64,000 bases of DNA from the NCBI GenBank assembly GCA_932294295.1, contig OW028573.1, positions 69,727,829-69,791,828 on the forward strand, read 5' to 3'. This DNA comes from Alitta virens (lineage: Eukaryota > Annelida > Polychaeta > Phyllodocida > Nereididae). The position numbers and the translations under genes are program-made. The notes below the pieces were generated by a model. That model saw nothing but the letters and a program-made list of their open reading frames with translations, ran no database searches and had not been told where the DNA came from. The first letter of the stretch is position 1. The number at the start of each line of letters is the position of its first letter. Below are positions 49,358 to 61,665 of this stretch, piece by piece.

Positions 49358-51977
49358 AAGTAGCAGAAGCACAGAAGCAGCAACAGTCACTTCAGATGGT
49401 AGTAAGGCAAGAGCAACAGTGTAAGATTCCTGCTGACTTGTTTGTTCATGTTCTCCTAGCTGACTTGGCTGTCAAAAAGGCTCGGCTCCCTCAATATGGC
49501 CCCTGACCCCCTAGCAGTGACCCTTGACTATTAGAGCAGCTAGAGCCTGACCCGCTCTCATGCCTCGCTACGGACTCTTGTTTTGTGAAAGAACACATTC
49601 AGTCTGAAGACAGCTCTCTCTATGAAAGACTCCACCGCCCTCTTGTTACTTTCTGATATCAAATTTGACGTTGGCTCTCAAAGATACTTGTTAGGCAGGC
49701 TCATGTTCTTAAGCAGTCTTTGTGGACGTCCATAGCCTTGGGTGAAATAGAAAAGGGAGAATTCCTCTGAGTTTAGCTAATCAAGGAGAGCCGCGCGATT
49801 CCAATTTGTTAGGAATTACATTTGAGGAAAGCCACTTCAATAGAATTTCTTTCCTGTCAACTCTGCATCAAGTTGGTGTTTTGCACGTCATCCAATCATC
49901 ATAACGTCTGCCAAAGGGAAATGAAAGTAGAATTAAAAACGATGTTTGTCAGGGGAAAACATTGGTTGGCAGGAAAGGTAGAGACACATGCATGGTGCTA
50001 GCCATGAATTCCACGTCAATGATTGAAACGTTTCCAATTGAAGGCAGCCACTTCGGCTCGATTTGATAAATTATGTCCCATTACGGGAATCATAGGATGA
50101 CGCCCTGCATTATAATTCATCCATCAAGTGAAGATGGATCGTGCAATGATCTCTCAGCTGTTGCAATGCTTCTAAGCCTTTCTATTGGTTGTGATATTAA
50201 TTACTGGACGCCCCCTGGGACCAGTTGCAAAGTATTTTCTGAAATCAACGGCATCTTGAATAAGCCTGACGATGGCAATACAAGGGGTCCCTGCAGGAGT
50301 GCTGTTGGTTTGGTGTTTTGCCAAGCATGACAGAATGCAGTGACTGTGACTGGTAGCCAGCAGCACCATGCTAGGACATGATTAGCCTATCCAAAAGACA
50401 CTTGATCAAGGGTGATTTTTTATTGCAGATGTGTGGGGAACATGTCACTTGGCAGATATTTCCCTGGCCTGACCTGGCCACATGCATCTTTAGGGGGTAG
50501 TATGACAACACAGTGGGTGAGAGACGTGTCCCGTGGCCTTCCTGGCTGTAAAAATGACATTTTTAGAAAAGGCTGAGACAAAAGGCGATTATGTACAGGT
50601 GTAGCCCAGGGGTGGATGTTGATATTCGACCAATATGAGTGAGGTTCATGAGATGACTTAATGTCCCTTTGGGGTGATCCAGGTCGGAGGGTGTTTGTCA
50701 CGCCCTGATGTCTGGCTTACCTGACCCTTAATGCAACCCCACGACCTCTTGCTCGCCCACATTTACCCTTCACCCTTGTCCCTCTTCTTAGGGCTTCATT
50801 CTGCAACTTTTCTCTCTCCTTTTAGGGCTTTTTATTAGATAAAAAGAAGGGGTTGAATGGAGGCTGCTGCATGTCTCTTTAATTAGACGTTCTTACAAAA
50901 AAAGATGTCACATGGAAGAGATACCAAGGGAGGACTCCTGGAGGGTTAAAATGTGACCTTGTGTGTTGGCAAATGGCTACAAGAGAATGTTCTTTATGGC
51001 TCTGATGAGTTGACGTGTTATGACAGGTCTGTGCTATAAGCCACATGGCTGTGCTGTATGTATTCTGTGCTAGCAGCAAAGGCTTACGGAGTTCATCAAA
51101 ATGGAAACCGCGCCAAAGCTTTGATGCAACAGCAAAAAATTGCAGCTATCCTCTGTGTTATTGTGTTGCATAAACCAGACGCTGTGTTGTTGTAGACCTC
51201 ATCCATGCAGCCGAATAGACATATTCTGTGATTTGCCAGGCAGTGCAACCTCCTCTAAGGTCAATGGCCAGCCAAAGGCTTTACCAGGGGACATCTGTTA
51301 AGCTTTGCTCTGGCCCAGAGGTCACCCAGGTCGTTTTCTTGGACCCTAAGAAGTCAAGAGGTCCTGTAGGGAGGACTGGCCGAGCAGAACTCTGATTGGA
51401 TTAATAGTGATCATCAGGAGACTTTGCAACTGGGGAAACCCTTTAATTCACTGTTCAAACAAGGCATGGATCAAAGGCATGGATCAATAGCAGTCCCTCA
51501 AAGGGATGACTTCAAAGTGTTCCTTCCCAGAAGTTAAGAGAGTTAGGCGAATTAGAAAGTCTAGCGAATTACGAAGGACCATGTCTGACCTGTCTGACCT
51601 TGTATAGCTGCAGTGTCTATTGGAGGGGAAGGGGACTTGTGGAAATCGTGGGACTTTGGTCCTTGTTGACAGTGGGGATGGCTCACGTAGTGGCTTCTGC
51701 AGCATCAGTTCTGTCAACAAGATGGCAGGCAATGATACGGAGCAGAGGCACGGGCCATATAAGCAATGAAATTACTGTGACAACAGCATAGCAGAACGTA
51801 GGCAAATACAATTACCGGGAGTATCATCACTGCATGTGGGGAGACACTGCCTCACGTCATCTGCACAGGCTCCTCTTCAAAAGCAGCAGCTAGTGCTCTG
51901 ATATTCCCTCAGCTAAACGTTATTAAGTTTGGAGAGAGGAAAAAATGATGTTGATGATATTTATGAAAGAAGCTGAG

Positions 51978-51993
51978 GCTGCTGCTGCTGCTG
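51978..51993. repeat. (CTG)n tract
   Basis: GGCTGCTGCTGCTGCTG within AT-mixed sequence. Confidence 0.9.
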
Positions 51994-52513
51994 TGCGTGG
52001 TTGATGTGAGGACTGAGATGCTGAAAGGAAGATGCTCGCGGTCACCCTTGAGGATGGAAACATCAAAGGAACGCTTATTAAACGCAAGGGCCAAGGCAGG
52101 AAGGCAACTAGGACATTTTTGGCAATGTGTTCTCATGTCCCAACTTGACCGTGGCGTGACCTTGGCTATGATCTTGTTGCCACTGACCTTTTAGAGCAAT
52201 TCCCACGTGCCCACGTGATGTGCCTCTGGTGACAGTCCCTTCAGCCTCTGACGTGCCCTTTACTTTGTCCTCTCATAGCTTATTGCAATACTTTGTCTTC
52301 TACAGGGTAATATAAGGAATTAAATTCTGCCTCCAGCATGTGCCAAATCCTCCCAGCTGTCTGAAATGTCTTGCAAAGCAGGCAATACGAAACCATGTTG
52401 TGTTATTTTTTGCTTTTCTATGATTAAACACACAGCATCCTTTCAATGGGAATGATTTGAGCTGTTTAAGACGTTGCAAAAGAAGACGTTAGACAGACCA
52501 TTTGTTTCCCATG

Positions 52514-52544
52514 AACATTGTCTTGGCGTTGTTTAAACAATGTC
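52514..52544. promoter_or_regulatory. Inverted SOX-type pair around a FOX-type core
   Basis: ACATTGT (52515-52521) and its reverse complement ACAATGT (52537-52543) flank TTGTTTAAACAA (52529-52540), itself a 12-bp palindrome. Resembles a dimer site; function is inference. Confidence 0.3.
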
Positions 52545-54231
52545 TATAGTAAGCTCACATCATTTGAAGTGCTTTCAAGTGGCTGGGATGCGGCTGCTGC
52601 TGTTGTTGTGCGTGAATGATGTTGGGAAACAAGTGCATGTGGAATTGATGCGGAGCAGCATCGTTTGCTTGCCTATCTGCATGTGTCAGGGGCTAACTGG
52701 CTGCTGCCCACCCTCTTAATCACTCTGACAGGGATATTGTTTTTCCCCATCAACAGACCTGCCAGGCACAATGCATGTGGGTCAGCCACTTGAGGGAATG
52801 GTCTCTCCAGGCCTCTGCATCTGTTTCTCTTGCTGTTGATGCTGCAGTTGCTGCTGCAGCTGCTGGAGACTTAACTAATAGAATCACCTGCAAGGCTCTT
52901 GCTCCACTAACAAGCTTTGTCTTCTAATTTCATCAAACTAATCACGCATCCTGGGATTCCTGGGCAACTGCAAGGAACAAGTAACATTGCATGGGGAATA
53001 CCTGCAGGGTTACCTTCAAAAACACAGGCATGGCACTTGAGTTACAGGCAGATCCACAAGCATGGCACTAAGTCTAGATATGACGCCTCAAGGACAAGAA
53101 AACCATATAGACTACAATGTAATCAGAGAAACATGAAAATCCTCTAAACTCCACCACAATCTCTTGTGTAGCAGAACAGCTTGCTCGTCTTCTCCATATC
53201 GCTGGGGGCTGAGATTACCCGATATTGTTTGCAGCATTGTGGAAGAATCAGATGAAATTTGTACTACGAACTGGAAAGATTGAAACTGTACGACCTATGA
53301 TATCTGTGATTATATTCAACAAAAAGCCTTTTTAGAGTGTATATGTGCATACAAATACACTAATGCAGGTTTCAAATGTTTGTTGCATGAGAATAAGTTT
53401 TTCGCTGTAAGTCGAGACTGTATAATTATTCTTGATAGAAACATGTTCTCTTACTTTTGTGAGGCAACATACAACATAAATGGCAAGTATCGTATGATGC
53501 ATCGTTTATAAACAGAGAGGAGACGGTGTATCAGAAAGAATTGGCTTCCTATAGAACGGCGCCTTCAGTATAGATTATGGCGCGAGTTATGTTTGTGTGA
53601 GCACGGTTGAGGAGGCAGCTGTTTTGGCAATGCTTTTGCAGTGCTTTGTACAAATGCTTGACACGGCTGTGAAGTTGAGTGAATCAATGAGCCAGGTCCC
53701 GTTACCTGAGTCCTGAGAGAGGATATGCTGCTACCTGTGTCATGTTACCTGTGCACGCCCTGTATATACTTGACCAACCATTGTCCTTGACAAGCATCTG
53801 AGCGGATGACCCCAAGTGCACATCAACGCACAAAGCACCTCACAGACCATAACAAACGAGCCGGACCCTCCACACTTTAAAGGACCAACCTCCGGCATAA
53901 CAGACATGCAAGGTTATGGGGAGTCCATCTGCTGATTGATAAAATCTTTGATCGTTGGTGGACTCTGCTGCTCCAAGCATTGACTAAATCGTGTGTCAAT
54001 ATTGCCAGCATTCAACTCAGTCGCCTCCCACATAGACAATTGCTTCACGGCACAAAATCAATGGGAAAGCCTTTTAGAGATGTTTTGCTGTCTTAGTTTG
54101 TCTTTCTTTTCTTCTTATTTCTTGGCATTTCTTATAGTTAAAGGCTGTGTTGTGTATACCTGGCACTAGAGTTATTGCCAACCACCTGTGGCCCACTGGT
54201 CCATTTGCATCGTCCTTTGGCATCTTTTTAT

Positions 54232-54500
54232 GGCTGCTGCTGAAGCTGCTGCTGCTGCTGCAGCAGAACTCCATGTGGCCTACATTAGTGCTTGGAGAAC
54301 GCACACAATGCGTTTTTATGGGCATTGAACTTGCAATGGAACAGGTGCGGGAAGGGAAGGCCATTGATTGTTAGCTGCAAGTTCCAATGCCGCCTTGTAG
54401 ATTTCCCTTGGTTGCATGTGAGCATCTCAACTCATGCAAACGCCACGGCTGCTGCTGCTGCTGCTGCTGCTTCGGCTGCTGCCTCATCTGCTGCTGCTTC
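54232..54500. repeat. Cluster of (CTG)n / (GCT)n tracts
   Basis: Two close CTG-rich tracts: 54232-54266 (with an AAG interruption) and 54448-54500 (about eight GCT units, then interrupted ones). They create a spurious poly-Q frame on the minus strand. Confidence 0.92.
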
Positions 54501-55777
54501 TGATGTAAGATTTGAGCTGTTTGTGCCAGAGGCCCATGCATGTTGAAAACTCGCAAAGTCGAGTCAACAAGTGGTGTCTTGGAACACGAAGAGAATAATG
54601 ACGCAATTGTAAGTGGTATATCCTTTTGCAAGCCCTGGCAATCCTTTCACAATTCCTCACTCCCCGTGGCTTCCATTTACTCTGCTGTACCTGTGGGCAA
54701 ATGCTTGGAACGGGTTTGATTTTTCGTGATTTGATACACTGTAATTTTGGTGTCTGGCGGAGGAAGAAACGCTGGTGAATGGCAGTCATTTTGGCCCCTC
54801 TCCCTCAAAATGACACAGCCCTTAAAAAATGGCTGCGATGTGTCCCTGGCGAAGCTGTAATTAACGCGAGTTCACTTGGTGTTGATGTAAGCCTACACAG
54901 GACAGCGGGAGCAGTTCAATTACATTGTAACAGGCCCCACTGATACCATCGCTGTCTTTATACCTGTTCTTCTGCATACCTGTGCCTCATAACACTCGCA
55001 TGTGCTCTTTTTGCACGAAATCCATACACACATTTGAGCATTGGAGATTTTGTCAAGGGGAGCAAAATGCTGTAATCATGTTCATTGTTGCTTGTCCATT
55101 AGTACGGCTAAGTTGCTTATTGCGAAAAAACACCCCAGAGAATTACTGTAGCAAAAGGACATAGGTTTGGAGAATGCTAGATAAACAGAGAGAATATGCC
55201 CAAGAAACACAAGTGACACGGTCCCACAAAGCCCCTGCCTCAGGCCAACGCCATTACTTTTTTGGCATTGTGAAATTTGCACCTTCACTAAGTTTTCTTT
55301 CACGTATCTGACAAGCAATCTCGTCCTGGCAAATATTTCCTGTCGTGTTTTGTCTGGCGGTCCATTCCAGCCCTGTGCAACTTGGATTTTGTTGACGTTT
55401 TTTTCTAACTCTGTCTCCCCTCTTTGCTATAAAAGCAGCGATGGCCACAATTGTCCTATCGGGTAACCATGGCACTGGAAGGGCCAGCTAGTATGCTTTG
55501 TTATAGTTACCGGGCAACAGGGCAGGGTGTGTGTCACACTACAAAGCTCATTCCCACAAAGTATGACCAGGGGATCTGCTCTGGCCTGCTCTGGCCTGTC
55601 TAATACTCCTGGCGTGATTACATTTTTGCTGCATCTCAGACCTCTGGGTCATTGCTGTATTTGGGGGCTGCAGTCTCTGGGCCCGAGGTTAACTCACTAC
55701 ATAAATATTGCATCTTCAATCTGGCTCGGTGAATTATGAAGCATGAGGGCTGTATGCAGGCCTTGCTCACACAACCT

Positions 55778-56042
55778 GCATGTATGCTGCATGGTGCTGC
55801 GTGGTGCTGCATGGTGCAAAAGGCCAAGGGTTAATGTTCTGTCAGTGGTGCTTGTGTGCTGCCAGCGGTGCTTGTGCACGCACCACTGGTGCTTGTGTGC
55901 TGCCATGCAGTGGTGTTTGTGTGTGCACCAGTGGTGTTTGTGTGTGTGCACCAGTGGTGTTTTGTGTGCACCATTGGTGTTTGTGTGTGCACCAGTGATG
56001 CTTGTGTGTGCACCAGTGGTGCTTGTGTGCTACCAGTGGTGT
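55778..56042. repeat. Minisatellite, about 22-30-bp unit
   Basis: About eight imperfect copies of a CAGTGGTGCTTGTGTGTGCAC-type unit, preceded by three CTGC(A/G)TGGTG units. Copies vary in internal (GT)n length and carry point changes. It yields accidental Cys/Val-rich and His/Thr-rich frames on the two strands. Confidence 0.93.
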
Positions 56043-56961
56043 GGAGCCTGAGAGAGCCTGCTACCTCATAAGACTGTCTCAAGAGTAATACCAACAGACC
56101 TTTGCTGATTATGACAGCCTCTGGATAGGCAAATGTGGTCCAAGTGTGGTCCGAATGTGGTTCAAGTGTGGCCAAGTGGCAGTCTGATGTTGGCTAAGCG
56201 TTTTGTTTGAGCAGTAGACTGCAGTCTGGATGGAGTAGTGCTTCATTCTGTGTTTGGTAGCAGTTTTTTTTAACCCCTCGATTTTTCTGTGTGGTCTGGA
56301 AAGGATTATGTATGATTTGGCCTCGGCTTCAGCAAACCAAACTACCTGTGATTTGATCAATGTAATTCTGAGCGATGCATGATTTGACAAGAACAAGGCT
56401 TTTTGGCATGCTGCCTTCCTGGCAAATAGCAGTGGTGTCAAACTACACAATCCCACAGAGCTAATCAATGTGAAAACACACCAGCCATGGCTCGCCAGAA
56501 AAATTATCATTCGATTAATTTGGGCGCCGCCGAGTAACATTAACACGGGACCTGGCGTGATGCAAAGGTTACCTGATGGGCGAGGACTCGTCAGGTAAAT
56601 GCGCTGTCAATAATTGGCGAAAATTGCTCTGCATGAGTAGGGTAAATATTGTGCAAAACTAGTGTTACTCGCGTGTGTCTAGCAGGCATGATGCATGCAT
56701 GATGCATAAGCATGTTCATAATTGAAAATGTCTAGAACGAGCGCAGATTGAGCTAGCACCACAGAAGCCATAGCAGGCCAGTGGCAGACCCAAGGGCTCT
56801 GGAGTTCCTCTGAAGTTCCTCTAGAGTTCATCTGGAGTAGCTGGATGGATGGCCCTGGTGCATGGTTCTTCTAATCCCGCTCCCCAGGGACTGACACTTG
56901 GTTGTCATCTGCAGGTCATCATGCTGCAGGTGCTCGTGCTGCAGGGAGTGCCTGAGTGTCA

Positions 56962-56998
56962 TGCAGCAGCAGTAGCAGCAGTGGCAGCAGTAGCAGAA
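56962..56998. repeat. Interrupted (CAG)n tract
   Basis: CAGCAGCAGTAGCAGCAGTG followed by further CAG/TAG units. Confidence 0.9.
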
Positions 56999-59519
56999 AG
57001 GTTACATTGGACAGTGGTTGGGATGCTGAGCAGCATCCTGTGGTGCTTGAGCATCCTCAGCATCTTCAGCAGCTGACAGTAGCATGATGGCTTTAACAGG
57101 TCGTTGTGGCCGTTTCATGGGGCGCGGTCCAACTTGTGAAGATGCCCTAGAGGCTGTGGCAACTGGCAGGATGGCACTTGGGGAGCAATTATACGCCCTG
57201 TGAATTGACTAGCAGGAGCCACTTAGAGGGAAGGCGATGCTGCCTCCAATGCTCTCTGTGGCTGCTGTATGGTGGATCATCTCTCCCAGCTGCACTTGGA
57301 CCAGAAATCTGCTTGGTGCTTCTGCCTGATGCCAAAGCTGAGTTGATGCTGAAGCTAGGTTGATGCAGAGCATGATGCCCGGCCCTTATGATCCCCTGCA
57401 TCTCATCAGGCAGGCTGGGATTGCTGTAATGGAGCCTGCTTTCATCTACGCATTTCATAACGCTGCGGATGATCATTAGGTTCGACTGCCATCACAAGAT
57501 CAAACTGCCTCGGCTCTCTGAGTGTTCTGTGTGCTTGGCCCGAGCTGCAATCGTGTGACTTTCACAGCCAGGCTGATCTCTTAGGCTGATCTCTCATCTC
57601 TTTTTGATGGGATCGCTTTGACTGCACCACCAGACAAGCAGTCATCTTGATTTCAGTGCAAAATGGAGCCACATGACTCACTGCACATATTTAATAATCT
57701 CTTCAAGCTGCATTTGTCCTTCACCTGTCATTCGTCATTGTGTTGATTTTTCTGCATGGGGGAAATATCCAGTTCTCAATTTCCTCCTGCTGTAATTTTG
57801 AAGTCACTCTGGAAATGTCACATGCTTTGGCTAAGGCAGAAAGATGCTCCGCTGGAGACTTAATGATCAATTTGGCTTAATGACTAAATCCTGAGATTTT
57901 CTGATTGCTTTAGTGCTCGGGGATCCCAAGAAACCGCCGAGCCTGGAATATCTGCACTGCATGAGCTCAAGAAAGATGATCGAAAAAAGCTATTAAACAC
58001 GCGCCTTTTCATTTCCCTGTCATGTCTTAAGCATATCACCACACTGCAGTAGTGTTTGGAGATAAATTCTATAAAGCTGCATTTCACTAATTACTAAGGA
58101 AGACTCAATATAGTTGAAATGCTGTTTGCCTCAAAGTAAATTGCCTCGTCCACGCATGAGTCACCCTCTATGTGCGTGGCATGGACAACACACAGGTTTC
58201 ATTGTGGACAACCCACTGCCCCATCACTTTAACTATTTGCAATTAACGAAATTGGACATTACCTGCTAGGAACCCCTCACACTCTGACTGAATATAATGC
58301 AGCATAATAAAGCAGAATGTCTACAAAGGGAACGTGATTTTCATACGTAATTTTAAGAACCGTTTACAGAAGGGTCATATAACTGGGGATTTTTGTTTGC
58401 TCATTGCTTCAATAGGACATACGGGTTATTTATGGCGCAATTAAACATGGAAATTTGTTATGAGAAAGAGTGCTGATATCTGTGTACTTCTCATATAAAT
58501 TAAAGGATTTTTCTCTGTGTTGATTGAGAGCTGGGAAATGATTTGTTTTGGTCATCTGTTTGCAAAGCAATTGCTCATTTCTGGGAATCCGTGTTTGGCT
58601 TCCTAGAATCTATTTGTATTTTGGGCTGTGAGGCATTGTGTCATATTTCCCAGCACTCTCGCTTAATGGGCCAAAGACATGTAACTCTTTCTGGCTTTTT
58701 GGACCAAGCCGAAATGACTCGGCAGTAATGGGCCATAATGGTGTAGTAACTGTTAGGAGCGTGGTGCCAACGATATTACATTAATGTGGTTTATCAGCAT
58801 GCAGCAGTTACATTGTAAGAGAGTGGCTCTAGCTGGCATATTGGCGTTTTCATATTGGGCCTGCTATATCCTGTGGCTCTTTGCAATCCTGCTTTGCCTC
58901 TCACCGAACTAATGGCCCCCTCTCTCAGCCGTGTCACGCAGTTGTCAATATGGCCAGCGGTTGCCGTGATGCAACAATGCGCTGGCTGCATTAATGTGCA
59001 GGGGATGGCTAGAGCAGAGGGCAGTAATGGAGGCTAGAGCCCTGTCCTCGGTCCTCTGCATTTCCATATAATAATGCCATTCTCTTTGCTTGTGGTCACA
59101 CACAGCTGCTGTGGGCATTGCTGCATCATGTCCATGCATCATGTCCATGCTCTTGATGGCAATTGTGACCAAACGCAGGGTTCTAACAAGTCTCGCTGCC
59201 AGCTAGAATCCCTTGTCCTTCAAATATTTGACTATCACTCCCTTGCTTTGTCGACTGGCCGGCCACATTATTTGGTCACATTCCTGCAACGGTCAACACT
59301 TGACCAAAGGGAGAAGCATCCTCAAAGGCAATGCATCCCCCTCTATTGTGCTGCTGTGCCAAATAGACTTGTGATATGGGAGATAAAACTCGAGCAACCT
59401 CAGATGTCACACCCCTCCCAAATGCTGCCTTTAACCCGAGATGACCGTGGAACATGTTGGCACTCATGCCCACCGACCATTTCATGTTGATTTGTTGTTG
59501 AATGGAAAAATAATGAGAT

Positions 59520-59780
59520 TTTCAAATTGGGTGGTTAAGGTGATTCGCGTCTCATTCGTTACGTGCCAATAACACTTTTCCGAGTTGATTACCTTTGCGA
59601 GTATGTACCAGCCGGAGAGGTAATTAGAAATAATCTGGGAGCGGATGTAATCTATGGAAGTAATAAGGCAGGCTGGGAGGGAGGGCGGGAGGCAAGGGAA
59701 CGAGTTAGTCCAATTGATATTTATTGGTTTGTGGGGCCTGCAGCAATCTGGGACTAGTGCTGCCAGCCAATAACGTGATA
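59520..59780. promoter_or_regulatory. Candidate conserved non-coding element with CCAAT and TAATTA-like motifs
   Basis: Complex block with GGTAATTAG, GGATGTAATC, several CCAAT boxes in both orientations and a TATTTATTGGTTTG segment. Surrounded by non-coding DNA. Motif content is direct; regulatory role is inferred. Confidence 0.25.
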
Positions 59781-60237
59781 ACGAACACCAGGGGATGTGC
59801 CTTGTTCATTTTCCACGGCCAGCCTAGACCCCTCAGTACTATTCAAAGCCCATCTGCTGTCTCGCTGGTATTCAACTGTAAGCCATCAATTCCCCTTGGC
59901 TCCACACTCGCTGACAAAGTTTGGATTGCATCCACAGCACTCTCATCATCTCTCCTCCTCTCCTCCTCCTGCCTTTTTTGTCTGTTTGGGATGCAGCGCT
60001 GGTGGAGGGTGGGCTGCAGACATAAGTCGCTGCAGTCCATTTACTGCAGATGTTGGCTTTCTGAGAGGCAGGGCCTTAACGTTATTCTGGTCCTCGAAGG
60101 ATCAGTGAACAAATAGAGCAATTAATGGGGGATTGGGATTGATCTGGCCAGCGATGTGGCAGGACTCCTAATCAGAAATCTGGTTAGCCTTACACGGCGG
60201 ACTCGGAGAGAGACGGTGGCCCGTTCGACGGCAGTGT

Positions 60238-60747
60238 GTGATTGCAGATTGCGCAGTGACAGGCCTGTCTAACGTATGGGAGTCCGCACTGCTCCTATGT
60301 TATAAAGCAGTTCAAGCGCTGGTCCTTTTTTACTCGGTGGAGACAAGCAGGCAGTCGAGTGGCCCACCTCGTGGCCAGGATGAATCGCCACCAAATTGGA
60401 TTTTCCACTTGACCAGCAGTAATGAGCGCCTGACATCGATGATTCTGATCAATATCCGTACGCCAGACAACACCGGGGCCGCGGGAAATAATGCGCCCGT
60501 CAAAATGGTGACACCCTTTCATAACTGGACCATCGCTCATGGCCCGGCGATGGCTGGCAGCAGCAAAACGGCCCAGTGCCACCTCCTCTTATTGAATCTG
60601 CTGTTTGCATATTTCATGGAAGGAGCTGTCTCCATAAAGGAGCACTTTAGATGTGCAATCTCTATGACTGTTCAGGCATGGCCTCTGATGATATTGCTGC
60701 CACTGAGAGTACTGACAATTCTCTTGACAAAGCCTTTGAGCCTCTGA
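60238..60747 (+). CDS. Unrecognised 169-aa open reading frame
   Basis: Longest open frame in the window apart from those interrupted by introns. No domain, signal peptide or splice structure is recognised. It has a hydrophobic stretch (LLLLNLLFAYFMEGAV) and a short hydrophobic C terminus, but base texture is like its non-coding surroundings. It lies within the presumed TMTC2-like intron, so it may just be a stop-poor, GC-richer conserved element. Confidence 0.12.
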   Translation: MIADCAVTGLSNVWESALLLCYKAVQALVLFYSVETSRQSSGPPRGQDESPPNWIFHLTSSNERLTSMILINIRTPDNTGAAGNNAPVKMVTPFHNWTIAHGPAMAGSSKTAQCHLLLLNLLFAYFMEGAVSIKEHFRCAISMTVQAWPLMILLPLRVLTILLTKPLSL

Positions 60748-61076
60748 TAGTTCTTGCTGGGGGCTCTTTGCCCTGCTCTATTTAACTGTCCTCGTCCGCT
60801 GAGTACAAACAAAGCTAAGTCTAGCATGTGTTGATCAATAGCTGTGGAAGGACAGTGCTGGCCATGGCGTGTCTTCCTTTGTGGGCTTCTCTTTGAGGCT
60901 GAACCAACTCGTGGGCTTTGTCACTCCTCTCTCTTTTATCTCTCTTCTCCGAAGATAAATCGTAGTTTGTGGTGAACACCAAGTTCGATTCACACTCAAC
61001 TTTTTATCAACGACTGCACTTAGTGGCTCCTATGCAGAGGAGGATGCTGCTGCATTGAAGCTATGCCTTTTAGATT

Positions 61077-61099
61077 TGCTGCTGCTGCTGCTGCTGCTG
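61077..61099. repeat. (CTG)n tract
   Basis: Seven consecutive CTG units ending in ATGG. Confidence 0.92.
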
Positions 61100-61648
61100 A
61101 TGGAGAGATGACCAGCAGTTTTTCATGCATCGTTCTGGGGGGATGCTGTGGACCCAGGTGTGGCTATGGTGGCAAGGTTAAGTAAGGTTAGAAGCAGCAT
61201 CACTGCATCAGCTATGATTGATGATGCTGCAGTCTCATCCAGGTGACTCCTAACATCCTTCTGTGACCTTTGGAGTAATTCTTGGGCCAGACGCCCTTGA
61301 AGTGACCTTGTTGTCCACACAAAAACACTTTAAAATCACCGCATCGATGCACAAGTACTTAAGCAGCTACATAATGTTATATTAATCAATTAAAGCATCC
61401 TTTAATGGAATATGGTGATTGGTAAAACTCATAAAAGTGCCATCAGACTTATAAATAGTAAATGAAGGGTGGATTTAATGCAGCACATCACTTTGCAAGT
61501 CTGCCATTACTGTGTACTAATGCCAGTAGCTTTAATCTGCCATCCAAAGAAACGTGATATTTAAGATTCATCCCACTTGAATTTCTGTTGTGTTTAAAAA
61601 GGTCATTTTTGACTAGGTCATTATGTATTTACAGCGTTTAGAAGCAAC

Positions 61649-61665
61649 TTTTTTTTTTTTTTTTT
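61649..61665. repeat. T homopolymer
   Basis: Run of 17 T; no LINE or SINE head recognised beside it. Confidence 0.9.

Noticed and set aside
54371..54631. Poly-Q frame on the minus strand
   Set aside because: Produced by the CTG tract at 54448-54500; flanks have no coding features.
55743..56175. Cys/Val-rich and His/Thr-rich frames of 70-114 aa
   Set aside because: Translation of the minisatellite on both strands, not genes.
56109..56546. 145-aa minus-strand frame
   Set aside because: Contains tandem GGTCCAAGTG-type repeats at one end and no family features.
59074..60116. Overlapping frames of 103-138 aa
   Set aside because: Mutually overlapping frames without family features; motif-rich non-coding DNA explains the region better.
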